Assembly: GCF_003966715.1 (NCBI RefSeq)
Contig: NZ_AP018907.1
Coordinates: 1,476,001 to 1,540,000 of the forward strand
From: Blastochloris tepida
GTDB taxonomy: Bacteria; Pseudomonadota; Alphaproteobacteria; Rhizobiales; Xanthobacteraceae
Reading direction: 5' to 3'
DNA: 64,000 nucleotides
This document shows, one piece after another, positions 24,954 to 35,029 of this stretch. Made by a program: the position numbers and the translations under genes. The notes under the pieces were generated by a model. The model saw only the letters and a list, made by a program, of their open reading frames with translations, searched no databases and was not told where the DNA came from. Within the stretch, counting starts at the first letter, position 1, and each line of letters opens with the position of its first letter.

Positions 24954-27699
24954 TCCGATCGTCCGCATCGAAGCCTTGAGCCACCGCTTCGGCGGCAAGG
25001 CGGCGTTGATCGATGTGACGCTGGACTTGCCGGCGGGCTCGACCACCGCGGTGGTGGGGCCGGACGGCGTCGGCAAGTCGACGCTGCTGTCGCTGATCTC
25101 CGGCACCCGCAAGATCCAGGCCGGCACGGTCACCGTGCTCGGCGGCGACATGCGCGAGGCCCGCCATCGCGACGCCGTGGCTCCGCGCATCGCCTACATG
25201 CTGCAGGGGCTGGGCAAGAACCTCTATCCGACGCTGTCGGTGGTCGAGAACATAGATTTCTTCGGCCGGCTGCACGGCCAGGGCGCGGCCGAGCGCGAGG
25301 TGCGCATCGCGCGCCTGCTGGAGGCCACCGGCCTCGCGTCGTTCCCCGACCGGGCGGCGGGCAAGCTCTCTGGCGGCATGAAGCAGAAGCTGTCGCTGTG
25401 CTGCGCGCTGGTGCACGACCCCGATCTGCTCATCCTCGACGAGCCGACCACCGGCGTCGATCCGCTGTCGCGCCGCCAGTTCTGGGCGCTGATCGACCAG
25501 TTGCGCAGTGAGCGGCCGTCGATGACGGTGGTGGTCGCCACCGCCTATATGGAGGAGGCGGCGCGGTTCGAGCGGCTGATCGCCATCGACGAGGGGCGCC
25601 TCCTCGCCTCCGAGCCGACGGCCGACGTGCTGGCGCGCACCGGCGCCTCAAGCCTGGAGGCGGCGTACGTGTCGCTGCAGCGGCCGGAACGGCGCGGGCA
25701 AAGCGGCGGGCTGGTGATTCCGCCGCGCACGCGCCACGACGGCGCGCCGGCCATTCTCGCCGAGCACCTGACCCGCCGCTTCGGCGATTTTGTCGCGGTC
25801 GACGACGTGTCGTTCCGCATCGAGCGCGGCGAGATCTTCGGCTTTCTCGGCTCCAACGGCTGCGGCAAGACCACCACCATGAAGATGCTGACCGGCCTGC
25901 TCGCGGTCAGTGAGGGCAGGGCGGAGCTGCTCGGCAAGCCGGTCGATGCCGGCGACATCGCTACCCGCATGCGGGTCGGCTACATGTCGCAGTCGTTCTC
26001 GCTCTATGAGGAACTGTCGGTCCGGGCGAACCTCGATCTGCACGCCAAGCTCTACCGGGTGCCGAAAGCGGAGGCCGCGGCGCGGGTGGACGATGCGCTC
26101 ACCCGCTTCGACCTCGCCGGTTTTGCCAACGACCTGCCGGCCAGCCTGCCGCTCGGCATCCGCCAGCGCCTGCAGCTTGCGGCGGCCTGCCTGCACCGGC
26201 CCGAGGTGCTCATTCTCGACGAGCCGACCTCGGGCGTCGATCCGGCGGCGCGCGACCTGTTCTGGCGGCTGATGATCGAACTGGCGCGCCGCGACGGCGT
26301 GACCATCTTCGTCTCGACCCACTTCATGAACGAGGCCGAGCGCTGCGACCGCATCTCGCTGATGCACGCAGGCCACGTGCTGGCGGTCGGCCCGCCGGCC
26401 GAGCTTGCCGCGGCCAAGGGTGCGCCGACATTGGAGGAGGCGTTCATCGCCTATCTCACCGAGGCCACCGGCGAAGGCATCGAGCACGTCCAGGGGAGCG
26501 GAGATGCACCGGCCGACTCGCCCCCGGCCGATCCACTCGCCGACCCGCCGCCGCGCGCTAGCGACTCGCTCGCCGTCTCAATGGGGCGCATCTGGGCGTT
26601 CGCGCGGCGCGAGGCGGTCGAGCTGCTGCGCGACCGGGTGCGGCTGGCGTTCGGCCTGATCGGGCCGCTGATCCTGATGCTGACCTTCGGCTACGGCATC
26701 TCGTTCGACGTGGAGAAGCTGCCGTTCGCGGTGCTCGACCGCGACCAGAGCCTGGAGAGCCGCACCTTCCTCGAAGCCTTTTCCGGCTCGCGCTATTTCC
26801 GCGAAAAGCCGCCGCTGCAGGTGCAGGAGGAGATCGACCAGCGCATGCGCGCGGGCGAGCTCAGACTCGCCATCACCATTCCGCCGGGCTTCGGCCGCGA
26901 CCTGCTCAACAACCGCCGGCCGGAGGTGGGGTTCTGGCTCGACGGCGCCAATGCGTTTCGCGCCGAGACCACCCGCGGCTACATCAATGGCGTGGTGCTG
27001 GCCTATGCCGAGGATCTGGCGCGGCGCACCGCAGGCGCGGTGCCGGACCTCACCCCGATCGAGCTTCGCCCGCGCTTCCGCTACAATCAGGACTTCCGCA
27101 GCGTGTTCGCCATCGCGCCCGGCATCATCATGATGCTGATGGCGATGATCCCGGCGATGATGACCGCGCTCGGCGTGGTGCGCGAGCGCGAGATCGGCTC
27201 GATCGCCAATCTCTATGCCTCGCCGGCCACGGTCGGCGAATTCCTCATCGGCAAGCAGCTTCCCTACCTCGCGCTCGGCTTCGTCAGCTTCCTGCTGCTG
27301 ATCGTTCTCGTCGTGGTGCATTTCGGCGTGCCGGTGAAGGGCTCGCTCGTGGCGCTGCTCGGCGGCGGGCTGCTCTACATCGCCGCGACCACCGCCTTCG
27401 GCCTGTTCGTGTCGAGCTTCGTGAAGAGCCAGATCGCGGCGATGCTGGTGACGGCGGTGATGTGCAACACCATCGCCATCAATTTCTCGGGCCTGCTCTA
27501 CCCGACCTCGACGCTGACCGGCTCGGCCAGGTTGTTCAGCATCGGTTTCCCGGCCGCCTGGTTCCAGCAGATCAGCCTGGGCACCTTCACCAAGGGCCTG
27601 CCGGCCTCGGCCTTCGTGCCCGACCTCGTGGTGCTCGGCCTGTTCGCCATCGGCTTCCTGATGGCGGCACGGCTGTTCCTGAAGAAGCAGGAGACCTGA
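24943..27699 (+). CDS. rbbA: RbbA/YhiH-like ABC protein: two ATPase domains fused to an ABC-2 permease
   Basis: 918 residues, close to E. coli RbbA. The first ATPase domain has Walker A GPDGVGKST (residues 39-47), signature LSGGMKQKLSL and LILDEPTTGVDP. The second has GSNGCGKTT (near 303) and LILDEPTSGVDP, while its signature is degenerate (LPLGIRQRLQL). From about residue 550 there is an ABC-2 permease with a long extracytoplasmic segment and five or six C-terminal helices. E. coli RbbA has been called a ribosome-associated ATPase, but operon context here (adaptor plus second permease) favours export. Confidence 0.92.
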   Translation: MSRDPIVRIEALSHRFGGKAALIDVTLDLPAGSTTAVVGPDGVGKSTLLSLISGTRKIQAGTVTVLGGDMREARHRDAVAPRIAYMLQGLGKNLYPTLSVVENIDFFGRLHGQGAAEREVRIARLLEATGLASFPDRAAGKLSGGMKQKLSLCCALVHDPDLLILDEPTTGVDPLSRRQFWALIDQLRSERPSMTVVVATAYMEEAARFERLIAIDEGRLLASEPTADVLARTGASSLEAAYVSLQRPERRGQSGGLVIPPRTRHDGAPAILAEHLTRRFGDFVAVDDVSFRIERGEIFGFLGSNGCGKTTTMKMLTGLLAVSEGRAELLGKPVDAGDIATRMRVGYMSQSFSLYEELSVRANLDLHAKLYRVPKAEAAARVDDALTRFDLAGFANDLPASLPLGIRQRLQLAAACLHRPEVLILDEPTSGVDPAARDLFWRLMIELARRDGVTIFVSTHFMNEAERCDRISLMHAGHVLAVGPPAELAAAKGAPTLEEAFIAYLTEATGEGIEHVQGSGDAPADSPPADPLADPPPRASDSLAVSMGRIWAFARREAVELLRDRVRLAFGLIGPLILMLTFGYGISFDVEKLPFAVLDRDQSLESRTFLEAFSGSRYFREKPPLQVQEEIDQRMRAGELRLAITIPPGFGRDLLNNRRPEVGFWLDGANAFRAETTRGYINGVVLAYAEDLARRTAGAVPDLTPIELRPRFRYNQDFRSVFAIAPGIIMMLMAMIPAMMTALGVVREREIGSIANLYASPATVGEFLIGKQLPYLALGFVSFLLLIVLVVVHFGVPVKGSLVALLGGGLLYIAATTAFGLFVSSFVKSQIAAMLVTAVMCNTIAINFSGLLYPTSTLTGSARLFSIGFPAAWFQQISLGTFTKGLPASAFVPDLVVLGLFAIGFLMAARLFLKKQET

Positions 27700-28826
27700 T
27701 GCGCGCGCTCGCCAATGTTTGGACGCTGGGCCTGAAGGAGCTTGCCAGCCTGCGCCACGACCGCGTGATGCTGGTGCTGCTGTTCTACATGTTCACAGGC
27801 GCGATCTACTCCATCGCCCACGGCGTCTCGACCGAGGTGGTCAACGCCTCGATCGGAATCGTCGATTCCGACCATTCGCAGCTCTCCGGCCGCATCGCCA
27901 GCGCGCTGCAGGCGCCGCTGTTCCAGTCGCCGGTGATGCTCGACCGCGATCAGGTCGATGCGGCCATGGAGGCGGGGCGCATCACCTTCGTCATCGATAT
28001 TCCGCCGTCGTTCGAGGCCGACGTGCTGCGCGGCCTGAAGCCGGCGGTGCAGATCCTGATCGACGCCACCGCCATGACCCAGGCCGGGGTCGGCTCGCTC
28101 GACATCCAGCAGATCGTGCTGAACGAGGTCACCACGTGGCTGCAGAGCCGCGGCATCGAGGCGTTGCTGCCGATCGAGGTGACGACGCGCGCCTTCTTCA
28201 ACCCCAATCTCGATTCGATCCGCTTCACCTCGGTGATGGCGATCATCAACTTCATCACCATCCTGTCGATCGTGCTGGTGGCGGCGGCGGTGATCCGCGA
28301 GCGCGAGCACGGCACCATCGAGCATCTGCTGGTGATGCCGGTGACGCCGGCCGAGATCGTCGCCGCGAAGATCTGGGCCAATGGCGCGGTGATCCTGGCC
28401 GGCGCCTTCCTGTCGCTGATCGTCATGATCGAGGGGGTGCTGGGCGTGCCGATCCACGGCTCGATCCCGCTGTTCCTTGCGGGCAGCGCGATCTATCTCT
28501 TCGCCACCACCTCGCTCGGCGGGCTGCTCGCCACCGTGGCGCCGACCATGCCGCAGTTCGGCCTGCTGGCGATCCCGGTGTTCATCGTCATGAACCTGCT
28601 GTCGGGCGCCAACACGCCGCTGGAGAGCATGCCCGAGACGCTGCAGACCGCGGTGCAGGTGTCGCCGACCACCCATTACGTCGCCTTCGCCCAGGCGATC
28701 CTCTATCGCGGCGCCGGGCTCGACGTGGTGTGGCCGCAGATCGTGGTGATGGCGGTGCTCGGCGTCATCGCGCTTGCGGCGGCGCTCGCCCGCTTCCGCA
28801 ACATGCTGGCGACCCAGGCGGGGTGA
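27699..28826 (+). CDS. yhhJ: ABC-2 type permease (YhhJ-like)
   Basis: 375 residues, the same length as E. coli YhhJ. The start overlaps the rbbA stop (TGATG), and the frame's upstream extension is spurious. One N-terminal helix, a periplasmic region of about 140 residues, then a permease core with REREHGTIEHLLVMPVTPAEIVAAKI, the hallmark EREHGT segment of ABC-2 transporters. It likely pairs with the permease half of the RbbA-like protein to form the membrane channel. Confidence 0.93.
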   Translation: MRALANVWTLGLKELASLRHDRVMLVLLFYMFTGAIYSIAHGVSTEVVNASIGIVDSDHSQLSGRIASALQAPLFQSPVMLDRDQVDAAMEAGRITFVIDIPPSFEADVLRGLKPAVQILIDATAMTQAGVGSLDIQQIVLNEVTTWLQSRGIEALLPIEVTTRAFFNPNLDSIRFTSVMAIINFITILSIVLVAAAVIREREHGTIEHLLVMPVTPAEIVAAKIWANGAVILAGAFLSLIVMIEGVLGVPIHGSIPLFLAGSAIYLFATTSLGGLLATVAPTMPQFGLLAIPVFIVMNLLSGANTPLESMPETLQTAVQVSPTTHYVAFAQAILYRGAGLDVVWPQIVVMAVLGVIALAAALARFRNMLATQAG

Positions 28827-28845
28827 CGAAAGCCGGAAACGAAAA

Positions 28846-28873
28846 GGGACGGTGGCGAGGTCGCCACCGTCCC
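28846..28873. terminator. Terminator between the export operon and cytochrome b561
   Basis: A 12-bp perfect stem (GGGACGGTGGCG, loop AGGT). On the minus strand it is followed by TTTTCG, which makes it a canonical terminator for the cytochrome gene. On the plus strand it lacks a T-run, although it may still end the yhhJ transcript. Confidence 0.75.
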
Positions 28874-28902
28874 GGATCGTCAAGCCGTCGTGAGACGAGA
28901 TA

Positions 28903-29514
28903 TCACGCCTGCCCGCGCAGCCACGGCACCATGCGGCCGAGCGTGGCGTCGCGGCGCACATAGTGGTGCCACAGCGCGGCGGCAGCGTGCAGCAGCACGA
29001 CCAGCAGGATCAGGTTCATGGTGAAGCCGTGCACCGCGCTGAACTGCTTGGCCAGTTCGGGAACCGGCGTCAGCAGCGGCGGAATGCCGAGCAGGTCGAC
29101 GCCGCGGCCGGCATACATCGACATCAGGAAGCCGCTCACCGGCATCACGATCAGCAGCGCGTAGAGCGCGACGTGCGCCGCCTTGGCGGCGAGGTCGATC
29201 ATCGGCGAGGTCTCGACCGGCGCGGGCGCGCCGCGGGTGGCCCGCCAGAACAGGCGCGCAACGACCAGCGCAAACACGATCACGCCGCCGGCCTTGTGCA
29301 TGCCCATGAGCTGGATCCGCTGGGCGATCAGCGCCTTCACGCCTTCCGGGTCGTTGCCAAGACTCTGAAGCTGCTTGACCTGCTCGCCCATGCCCTCGGC
29401 AATCTGGCCGGACGCGAACAGGCCGACGATCATCAAGAAGATCAGCCAGTGCAGCATGACGGCGACGCCGTCATAGCCGGAGGCGCTGGTTCCTGCTGAG
29501 GTGGTGTTGGTCAT
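28903..29514 (-). CDS. Cytochrome b561-type di-haem membrane protein
   Basis: 203 residues with four TM helices. Candidate haem ligands are His22 in AVMLHWLIF, the His in GMHKAGG, a His in the third helix (KAAHVALYALL) and one in HHYVRRD near the C-terminus. It belongs to the prokaryotic b561 family (YodB/CybB), which passes electrons from quinol and may quench superoxide. The start at ATG 29514 has a GAGGGA. It is a monocistronic gene between two terminators. Confidence 0.92.
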   Translation of the reverse strand: MTNTTSAGTSASGYDGVAVMLHWLIFLMIVGLFASGQIAEGMGEQVKQLQSLGNDPEGVKALIAQRIQLMGMHKAGGVIVFALVVARLFWRATRGAPAPVETSPMIDLAAKAAHVALYALLIVMPVSGFLMSMYAGRGVDLLGIPPLLTPVPELAKQFSAVHGFTMNLILLVVLLHAAAALWHHYVRRDATLGRMVPWLRGQA

Positions 29515-29893
29515 GGGTTCCCTCGGAAATGCCTATCTCCACGGCGATCTATGCCACGATTGCCGGGCGATGTCATGGTTTGGAAAATGAACAAATAGAA
29601 AGGTTTGAATATGTGGCGTGCCGCCGCACTCGGAAAAATACATAGGGCGTGAAACCAGGGCAGCGCCGCTGCGGATGTCCGGCTGATCTCGTGATGATCC
29701 CCGGAAGCAGACGCGCCGAACAATCCTTGTCCGCTGGCGGGATGTTCTGCGGAGGGACCGCGAAATCTCCGGATTCGTCATCCGGTTTCCGACCGGTCCG
29801 TTCGGGATCAACGGTCAGCTTTCGCTGCCGTTGGTCCTAAACAAAAACGGCCGGGCGCGAGGCCCGGCCGTTCCCGTCCGAATGTGGCTGGCG
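29515..29893. other. Intergenic region between cytochrome b561 and pntB
   Basis: No gene was recognised. Bases 29570-29650 are unusually AT-rich for this window and probably hold the cytochrome promoter. At 29781-29807 there is a partial copy of the repeat family also found at 35125-35311 and 60231-60310. The pntB terminator lies at 29846-29872. Confidence 0.5.
29846..29872 (-). terminator. Rho-independent terminator of the pnt operon
   Basis: An 11-bp stem around CGGCCGGGC with a five-base loop. On the minus strand it is followed by TTTTTG, and it begins 22 bases after the pntB stop. Confidence 0.85.
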
Positions 29894-31297
29894 TCAGTGG
29901 CCGAGGCCCTTGACGATCGACTCGGTGACCTTCTTGGCGTCGCCGAACAGCATCATCGTATTGTCGCGGAAGAACAGCTCGTTCTCGACGCCGGCATAGC
30001 CGGACGCCATCGAGCGCTTCACGAACAGCACGGTCTGGGCCTTCTCGACGTCGAGGATCGGCATGCCATAGATCGGCGAGGTCTTGTCGGTCTTGGCCGC
30101 CGGGTTGGTGACGTCGTTGGCGCCGATGACGTAGGCGACGTCGGCGGTGGCGAAGTCGTTGTTGATGTCCTCGAGCTCGAACACCTCGTCATAGGGCACG
30201 TTGGCTTCGGCCAGCAGCACGTTCATGTGGCCGGGCATGCGGCCCGCCACCGGGTGGATGGCGTACTTCACCTCGACGCCCTCCTTCTTGAGGAGGTCGG
30301 CCATCTCGCGCACCGCGTGCTGGGCCTGGGCAACCGCCATGCCGTAGCCCGGCACGATGATGACCTTGGACGCGTTCTTCATGATGAAGGCCGCGTCGTC
30401 GGCCGAGCCCTGCTTCACCGGGCGCTGCTCCTTGGCACCACCGGCGGGGCCGGCGGTCTCGCCGCCGAAGCCGCCGAGGATGACCGAGATGAACGAGCGG
30501 TTCATGCCCTTGCACATGATGTAGGACAGGATCGCGCCCGAGGAGCCGACCAGCGCGCCGGTGATGATCAGCGCGGTGTTGCCCAGCGTGAAGCCGATGC
30601 CGGCCGCCGCCCACCCCGAATAGGAGTTGAGCATCGACACCACCACCGGCATGTCGGCGCCGCCGATCGGGATGATGATGGTGACGCCGAGCACGAACGA
30701 CACCAGCACGATCAGCCAGAACACCGTGGTGCTCTCGCTGGCCATGAAGATCAGCATCAGCAGCAGCAGCGCGACGCCGAGGCCGATATTGATCGCATGC
30801 CGGTTCGGCAGCAGGATCGGCGCGCCGCTCATGCGGCCGTCTAGCTTCAGGAACGCGATCACCGAGCCGGTGAACGTGACGGCGCCGATGGCGACACCGA
30901 GCGCCATCTCGACGAGGCTCGCCCCGTGGATGTGCCCGGGGGCACCGATGCCGAAGGCGGTCGGCGAGTAGAGCGCGCCGGCAGCCACCAGCACGGCGGC
31001 GAGACCGACGAGCGAGTGGAAGGCCGCGACGAGCTGCGGCATCGCGGTCATCGCCACGCGCTTGGCGATCATCGCACCGATGGTGCCGCCGATGGCGATG
31101 CCGACGACGGTGAGGAGGAAGCCCGAGAAGCCGGACGGCGGGCTCATGATCAGCGTGGTCAGCACGGCGATGGCCATGCCGATCATGCCGTAGAGATTGC
31201 CCTGCCGCGAGGTGGCGGGGCTGGACAGCCCGCGCAGCGACAGGATGAACAGAACGGCCGCAACCAGATAGAGCAGGGCGGCGAAACTGGCGCTCAT
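29894..31297 (-). CDS. pntB: NAD(P) transhydrogenase subunit beta
   Basis: 467 residues. Nine or so TM helices (domain II) are followed by the soluble NADP(H)-binding domain III, with the VPGYGMAVAQAQHAV fingerprint, HPVAGRMPGHMNVLLAEANVPYD and VIGANDVTNPAA. It couples proton entry to hydride transfer from NADH to NADP+. ATG 31297 has GAGGGG. It is third in pntAA-pntAB-pntB, the three-polypeptide form known from Rhodospirillum rubrum. Confidence 0.97.
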   Translation of the reverse strand: MSASFAALLYLVAAVLFILSLRGLSSPATSRQGNLYGMIGMAIAVLTTLIMSPPSGFSGFLLTVVGIAIGGTIGAMIAKRVAMTAMPQLVAAFHSLVGLAAVLVAAGALYSPTAFGIGAPGHIHGASLVEMALGVAIGAVTFTGSVIAFLKLDGRMSGAPILLPNRHAINIGLGVALLLLMLIFMASESTTVFWLIVLVSFVLGVTIIIPIGGADMPVVVSMLNSYSGWAAAGIGFTLGNTALIITGALVGSSGAILSYIMCKGMNRSFISVILGGFGGETAGPAGGAKEQRPVKQGSADDAAFIMKNASKVIIVPGYGMAVAQAQHAVREMADLLKKEGVEVKYAIHPVAGRMPGHMNVLLAEANVPYDEVFELEDINNDFATADVAYVIGANDVTNPAAKTDKTSPIYGMPILDVEKAQTVLFVKRSMASGYAGVENELFFRDNTMMLFGDAKKVTESIVKGLGH

Positions 31298-31307
31298 ATC
31301 CGTCCCC

Positions 31308-31742
31308 TCACTTCTGCTTCTTCTGGTACATGGCCAGCATGCGCTGGGTGACCAGGAAGCCGCCGAAAATGTTGATCGAGGCGAAGACCAGCGCCACGAA
31401 GCCGAACGTGCGCGACCAGCCCGAAACCTGATCGCTGGTGAGGTCGACGCCGACGGCGAGCAGGGCGCCGACCACGATCACCGACGAGATGGCGTTGGTG
31501 ACCGACATCAGCGGGGTGTGGAGCGCCGGGGTCACCGACCACACCACGTAATAGCCGACGAAGATCGCCAGGACGAAGATCGAGAGGCGGAACACGAACG
31601 GGTCGATGAAGCCGCCGGAGGCGACGCCGATGGCAGCGCCGGCCGCGTCGGCATAGGCCTGCGCGGTCTCGGCGGCCTGACGGGCCGCTTCGGCCGCCTG
31701 GCGCAACTGCTCAGCGGCCTGGTCTGCATTCACTGTGGCCAT
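31308..31742 (-). CDS. pntAB: NAD(P) transhydrogenase subunit alpha part 2 (membrane)
   Basis: 144 residues from ATG 31742; a TTG seven codons upstream is an alternative. An Ala/Gln-rich helical N-terminus precedes three or four TM helices with [29 protein letters not shown], the conserved segment of domain II. It lies 10 bases before pntB and 49 bases after pntAA. Confidence 0.94.
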   Translation of the reverse strand: MATVNADQAAEQLRQAAEAARQAAETAQAYADAAGAAIGVASGGFIDPFVFRLSIFVLAIFVGYYVVWSVTPALHTPLMSVTNAISSVIVVGALLAVGVDLTSDQVSGWSRTFGFVALVFASINIFGGFLVTQRMLAMYQKKQK

Positions 31743-31791
31743 GAGATGATTTTCCGCTTGCAAAACTGAAGGGGGTTACCCGGCCGTGCGT

Positions 31792-32937
31792 TCACTCGGC
31801 CGCATGCTTGGGCGAAAACGAGGGGTGGATGACGGCGCCATCCTTGGTCAGGCAGGTCGCCTTCACCAGCTCGTCATCCCAGTTGACGGCGAGCGACTTG
31901 GTGTTCTTGTCGACCAGCGTCTCGACGAAGGCGAAGAGGTTCTTCGCATAAAGGCTGGACGCTGTGGCGGCGAGACGGCCGGGCACGTTGAGGTAGCCGA
32001 CGATCTTCACGCCCTCATGGACCACGACCGCGCCGGGCTCCGCCAGCGCGCAATTGCCGCCGCGCTCGACCGCGAGGTCGACCACCACCGAGCCCTGCTT
32101 CATGCTCTCGACCATCTCCTTCGACACCAGCTTGGGCGCCGGGCGGCCGGGGATGAGGGCGGTGGTGATGACGATGTCCTGCTTGGCGATGTGCGAGGCC
32201 ACCAGCTCGGCCTGCTTGGCCTGGTACTCCTTCGACATCTCCTTGGCGTAGCCGCCGGCGGTCTCGGCCTGCTTGAACTCATCGTCCTCGACGGCGATGA
32301 ACTTGGCGCCGAGGCTTTCCACCTGCTCCTTGGCGGCCGGGCGGACGTCGGTGGCGGTGACCACGGCGCCCAGGCGCCGGGCGGTGGCGATGGCCTGCAG
32401 GCCGGCGACGCCGGCGCCCATCACGAACACCTTGGCGGCGGGCACGGTGCCGGCGGCGGTCATCATCATCGGCAGCGCGCGGCCGTATTCGGCGGCGCCG
32501 TCGATCACCGCGCGGTAGCCGGCGAGGTTCGCCTGGCTGGAGAGCACGTCCATCACCTGTGCGCGGGTGATGCGCGGCATCAGCTCCATCGCGAAGGAGA
32601 CGAGACGGGCCTCGGCCATCGCCTTCAGCGCCGCCTCGTTGCCGTAGGGGTCCATGATGGCGATGACGAGCGCGCCGGACTTGTAGTCGGCGAATTCGTC
32701 GGGGGTCGGCCGCCGCACCTTCAGAACGATGTCGGCATTGGCGACGGCGTCCTTCGCGGTGAGGGCCAGCTTGGCGCCGGCCGCCTCATATTCGTTGTCG
32801 CGGATGCCGGAGGCGAGACCGGCCCCCGCTTGAACCACGATGTCGGCCCCGAGGCCGACCAGCCGCTTGACCGTTTCGGGCGTCGCCGCGACCCGCGGCT
32901 CGGCCTCATCGGTCTCGACGGGAATGGCAATCTTCAT
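31792..32937 (-). CDS. pntAA: NAD(P) transhydrogenase subunit alpha part 1 (NAD-binding)
   Basis: 381-residue soluble domain I, related to alanine dehydrogenase. It begins MKIAIPVETDEAEPRVAATPETV, has the MELMPRITRAQVMDVLSSQANLAGY segment and the Rossmann motif VMGAGVAGLQAIATARRLGA. GAGAGG precedes ATG 32937. It is the first gene of the operon. Confidence 0.96.
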   Translation of the reverse strand: MKIAIPVETDEAEPRVAATPETVKRLVGLGADIVVQAGAGLASGIRDNEYEAAGAKLALTAKDAVANADIVLKVRRPTPDEFADYKSGALVIAIMDPYGNEAALKAMAEARLVSFAMELMPRITRAQVMDVLSSQANLAGYRAVIDGAAEYGRALPMMMTAAGTVPAAKVFVMGAGVAGLQAIATARRLGAVVTATDVRPAAKEQVESLGAKFIAVEDDEFKQAETAGGYAKEMSKEYQAKQAELVASHIAKQDIVITTALIPGRPAPKLVSKEMVESMKQGSVVVDLAVERGGNCALAEPGAVVVHEGVKIVGYLNVPGRLAATASSLYAKNLFAFVETLVDKNTKSLAVNWDDELVKATCLTKDGAVIHPSFSPKHAAE

Positions 32938-33307
32938 CGTTTCGCCTCTCCAGAGAAACTGCCTTCGACCGCGGCGGGTCTGTCCGCCAGCGCTCCTTAT
33001 AGGAACGGATGGGTGGTTTTCGCTAGCTCCCGGCCCGGTTCTTTCGGCCTACGGGATTTCCCGAGGGGCGATGCGGAACGGGCTGTGATGGCTTGCGAAC
33101 GGCCGGTAGGTGCCGGCGCCAAGGTCGGCTATATAGGCCCCGTCCCTGGCGGTATAGACCCTTTGTGCATCTCGCGCGGACGCATCAACCGCCAATGCCG
33201 GAGGGGGCTCCTTGTCGTCGTGACGGGGCGGTTGGGACGGCACATTCGGGACGAGACATTCGGCAGGCCGGCGAGCGGGCCGGCATGAGGGCAGGAGAGT
33301 TGGCGCC
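32938..33307. other. Divergent pntAA / GT39 intergenic region
   Basis: No gene seen. A TATAAG hexamer on the minus strand (33001-32996) could be the -10 element for pntAA, although its -35 region is poor. TATATA near 33129-33134 could be a -10 element for the rightward gene. No terminator or repeat was recognised. Confidence 0.35.
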
Positions 33308-35029
33308 GTGACGATCGAGACCGCCGAGGACGATCTTCCGCCGCAGCCGAGCCTCGGCGCGCGGCTGTCGCGGCTGCTGGATGCGGCGAGCGCATCGCAC
33401 CGGCGCGCCTGCGCGCTGCTGGCGGCGCTGGCGGTGCTGTGCTTCCTGCCCGGCTTCTTCACCATCCCGCCGGTCGACCGCGACGAGGCCCGCTTTGCCC
33501 AGGCCACCAAGCAGATGCTGGAGAGCGGCGACTATGTCGATATCCGCTTCCAGGGCGAGGCGCGCCACAAGAAGCCGGTGGGCATCTATTGGCTGCAGGC
33601 CGGCGTGGTGAGTGCCGCCGAGGCGCTGGGCGTGCCGGAGGCGCGAACCCGCATCTGGCTCTATCGCATCCCTTCGCTGCTCGGGGCGATCGGCGGGGTG
33701 CTGCTGACCTATTGGGCGGCGCTCGCCTTCGTCTCCCGCCGGGGCGCGGTGCTGGCGGCGGCGATGATGGCGAGCTCGATCCTGCTCGGGGTCGAGGCGC
33801 GGCTCGCCAAGACCGACGCCATGCTGTTCCTCACCATCATCGCCGCGCAGGGCGCGCTCGCGCACGCCTATTTCCGGCATGCCAGATGGAGCGAGCGCGA
33901 GGAGTGGCTGATCCCGGCGGTGTTCTGGACCGGCATCGGTCTCGGCGTGCTGCTGAAAGGGCCGATCATCCTGATGATCGCCGCCTTCACCATTCTCGGC
34001 ACCGGCTTCGCCACCCGCTCGTGGCGCTGGCTCTGGGCGCTGAAGCCGGGGTGGGGCGTGCCGTGGGCGCTGGTGCTGATCCTGCCCTGGTTCATCGCCA
34101 TCACGCTGAAGACCGGCGGCACCTTCTTCGACGAGGCGGTCGGGCGCGACATGCTGGGCAAGGTGGCCGCCGCCCAGGAGAAGCACTGGGGGCCGCCGGG
34201 CTATTACCTCATCGCCTTCTGGGTGACGTTCTGGCCGGCGGCGCCAATGGTGCTGTTCGCCGCCCCGGCAACTTGGCGCGACCGGCTCGATCCAAAGGTG
34301 CTGTTCCTCGCCGCCTGGGTGATACCGGCCTGGCTGGTGTTCGAGCTGGTGCCGACCAAGTTGCCGCACTATGTGCTGCCGCTCTATCCGGCGCTGGCCA
34401 TCCTGGCGGCGCGGGCGCTGGAAAAGGGCGAGGTGGAGCCCGCCGCGCGCTGGTGGACGCGCGGGGCGGAATGGTGGTGGGCGGCGATCGCCGTGCTGGT
34501 GCCGGCGCTGGCGCTGATCGGCCTCTTGATGTTCCACAGGGGCGCCGGCTTCCTGGCGTGGCCGTTCATGCTGGCGGCCGGCTTCCTCGGCTTCAAGGCG
34601 GTGGAGGCGCTGCGGGTGGAGGGGCCGGAACGCGGCTTCCTGGTGGCGACGCTGGCCGCCTTCACCGTCTATGTGGCGGTGCTGCAGGTGCTGATACCGG
34701 CGACGCGCACCTATTTCCCGGCCGGCACGCTGGCGGGGCTGAAGGTTCCCGGCTGTACCGACGTCCAGATCGCGTCGGTGAGCTACCGCGAGCCCAGCCT
34801 CGTGTTTCTCGGCGGCACCGACGTGCTCTTGACCGACGCGCGGGGCGCGGCCGACTTCCTGCGGGAGGGCGACTGCCGGGTGGCAATCGTCGATCGCCGC
34901 CACGAGCACGCCTTCGCCGTCGGCGCCGAGCAGGCCGGCCTGCGCTATCAGCTTCTCACCGTCATCAAGGCCGCCAACTATAATGGCGGCCGGTGGCTCA
35001 ATCTGTCGGTGTTCGCCAGCAGCCGCTGA
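33308..35029 (+). CDS. GT39-family (ArnT-like) integral membrane glycosyltransferase
   Basis: 573 residues. GTG 33308 is supported by AGGAGA ten bases upstream. About eleven TM helices. The first extracytoplasmic loop has IPPVDRDEARFAQATKQMLESGDYVDIRF, the PMT/ArnT signature with the acidic catalytic pair. A conserved KGP motif sits near residue 218. The C-terminal 90 residues are a soluble periplasmic domain. Such enzymes move a sugar from a polyprenyl-phosphate carrier to lipid A, protein or another acceptor. The GT2 protein at 39416-40147 is of the type that makes polyprenyl-phosphate sugars and might supply its donor. Confidence 0.88.
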   Translation: MTIETAEDDLPPQPSLGARLSRLLDAASASHRRACALLAALAVLCFLPGFFTIPPVDRDEARFAQATKQMLESGDYVDIRFQGEARHKKPVGIYWLQAGVVSAAEALGVPEARTRIWLYRIPSLLGAIGGVLLTYWAALAFVSRRGAVLAAAMMASSILLGVEARLAKTDAMLFLTIIAAQGALAHAYFRHARWSEREEWLIPAVFWTGIGLGVLLKGPIILMIAAFTILGTGFATRSWRWLWALKPGWGVPWALVLILPWFIAITLKTGGTFFDEAVGRDMLGKVAAAQEKHWGPPGYYLIAFWVTFWPAAPMVLFAAPATWRDRLDPKVLFLAAWVIPAWLVFELVPTKLPHYVLPLYPALAILAARALEKGEVEPAARWWTRGAEWWWAAIAVLVPALALIGLLMFHRGAGFLAWPFMLAAGFLGFKAVEALRVEGPERGFLVATLAAFTVYVAVLQVLIPATRTYFPAGTLAGLKVPGCTDVQIASVSYREPSLVFLGGTDVLLTDARGAADFLREGDCRVAIVDRRHEHAFAVGAEQAGLRYQLLTVIKAANYNGGRWLNLSVFASSR

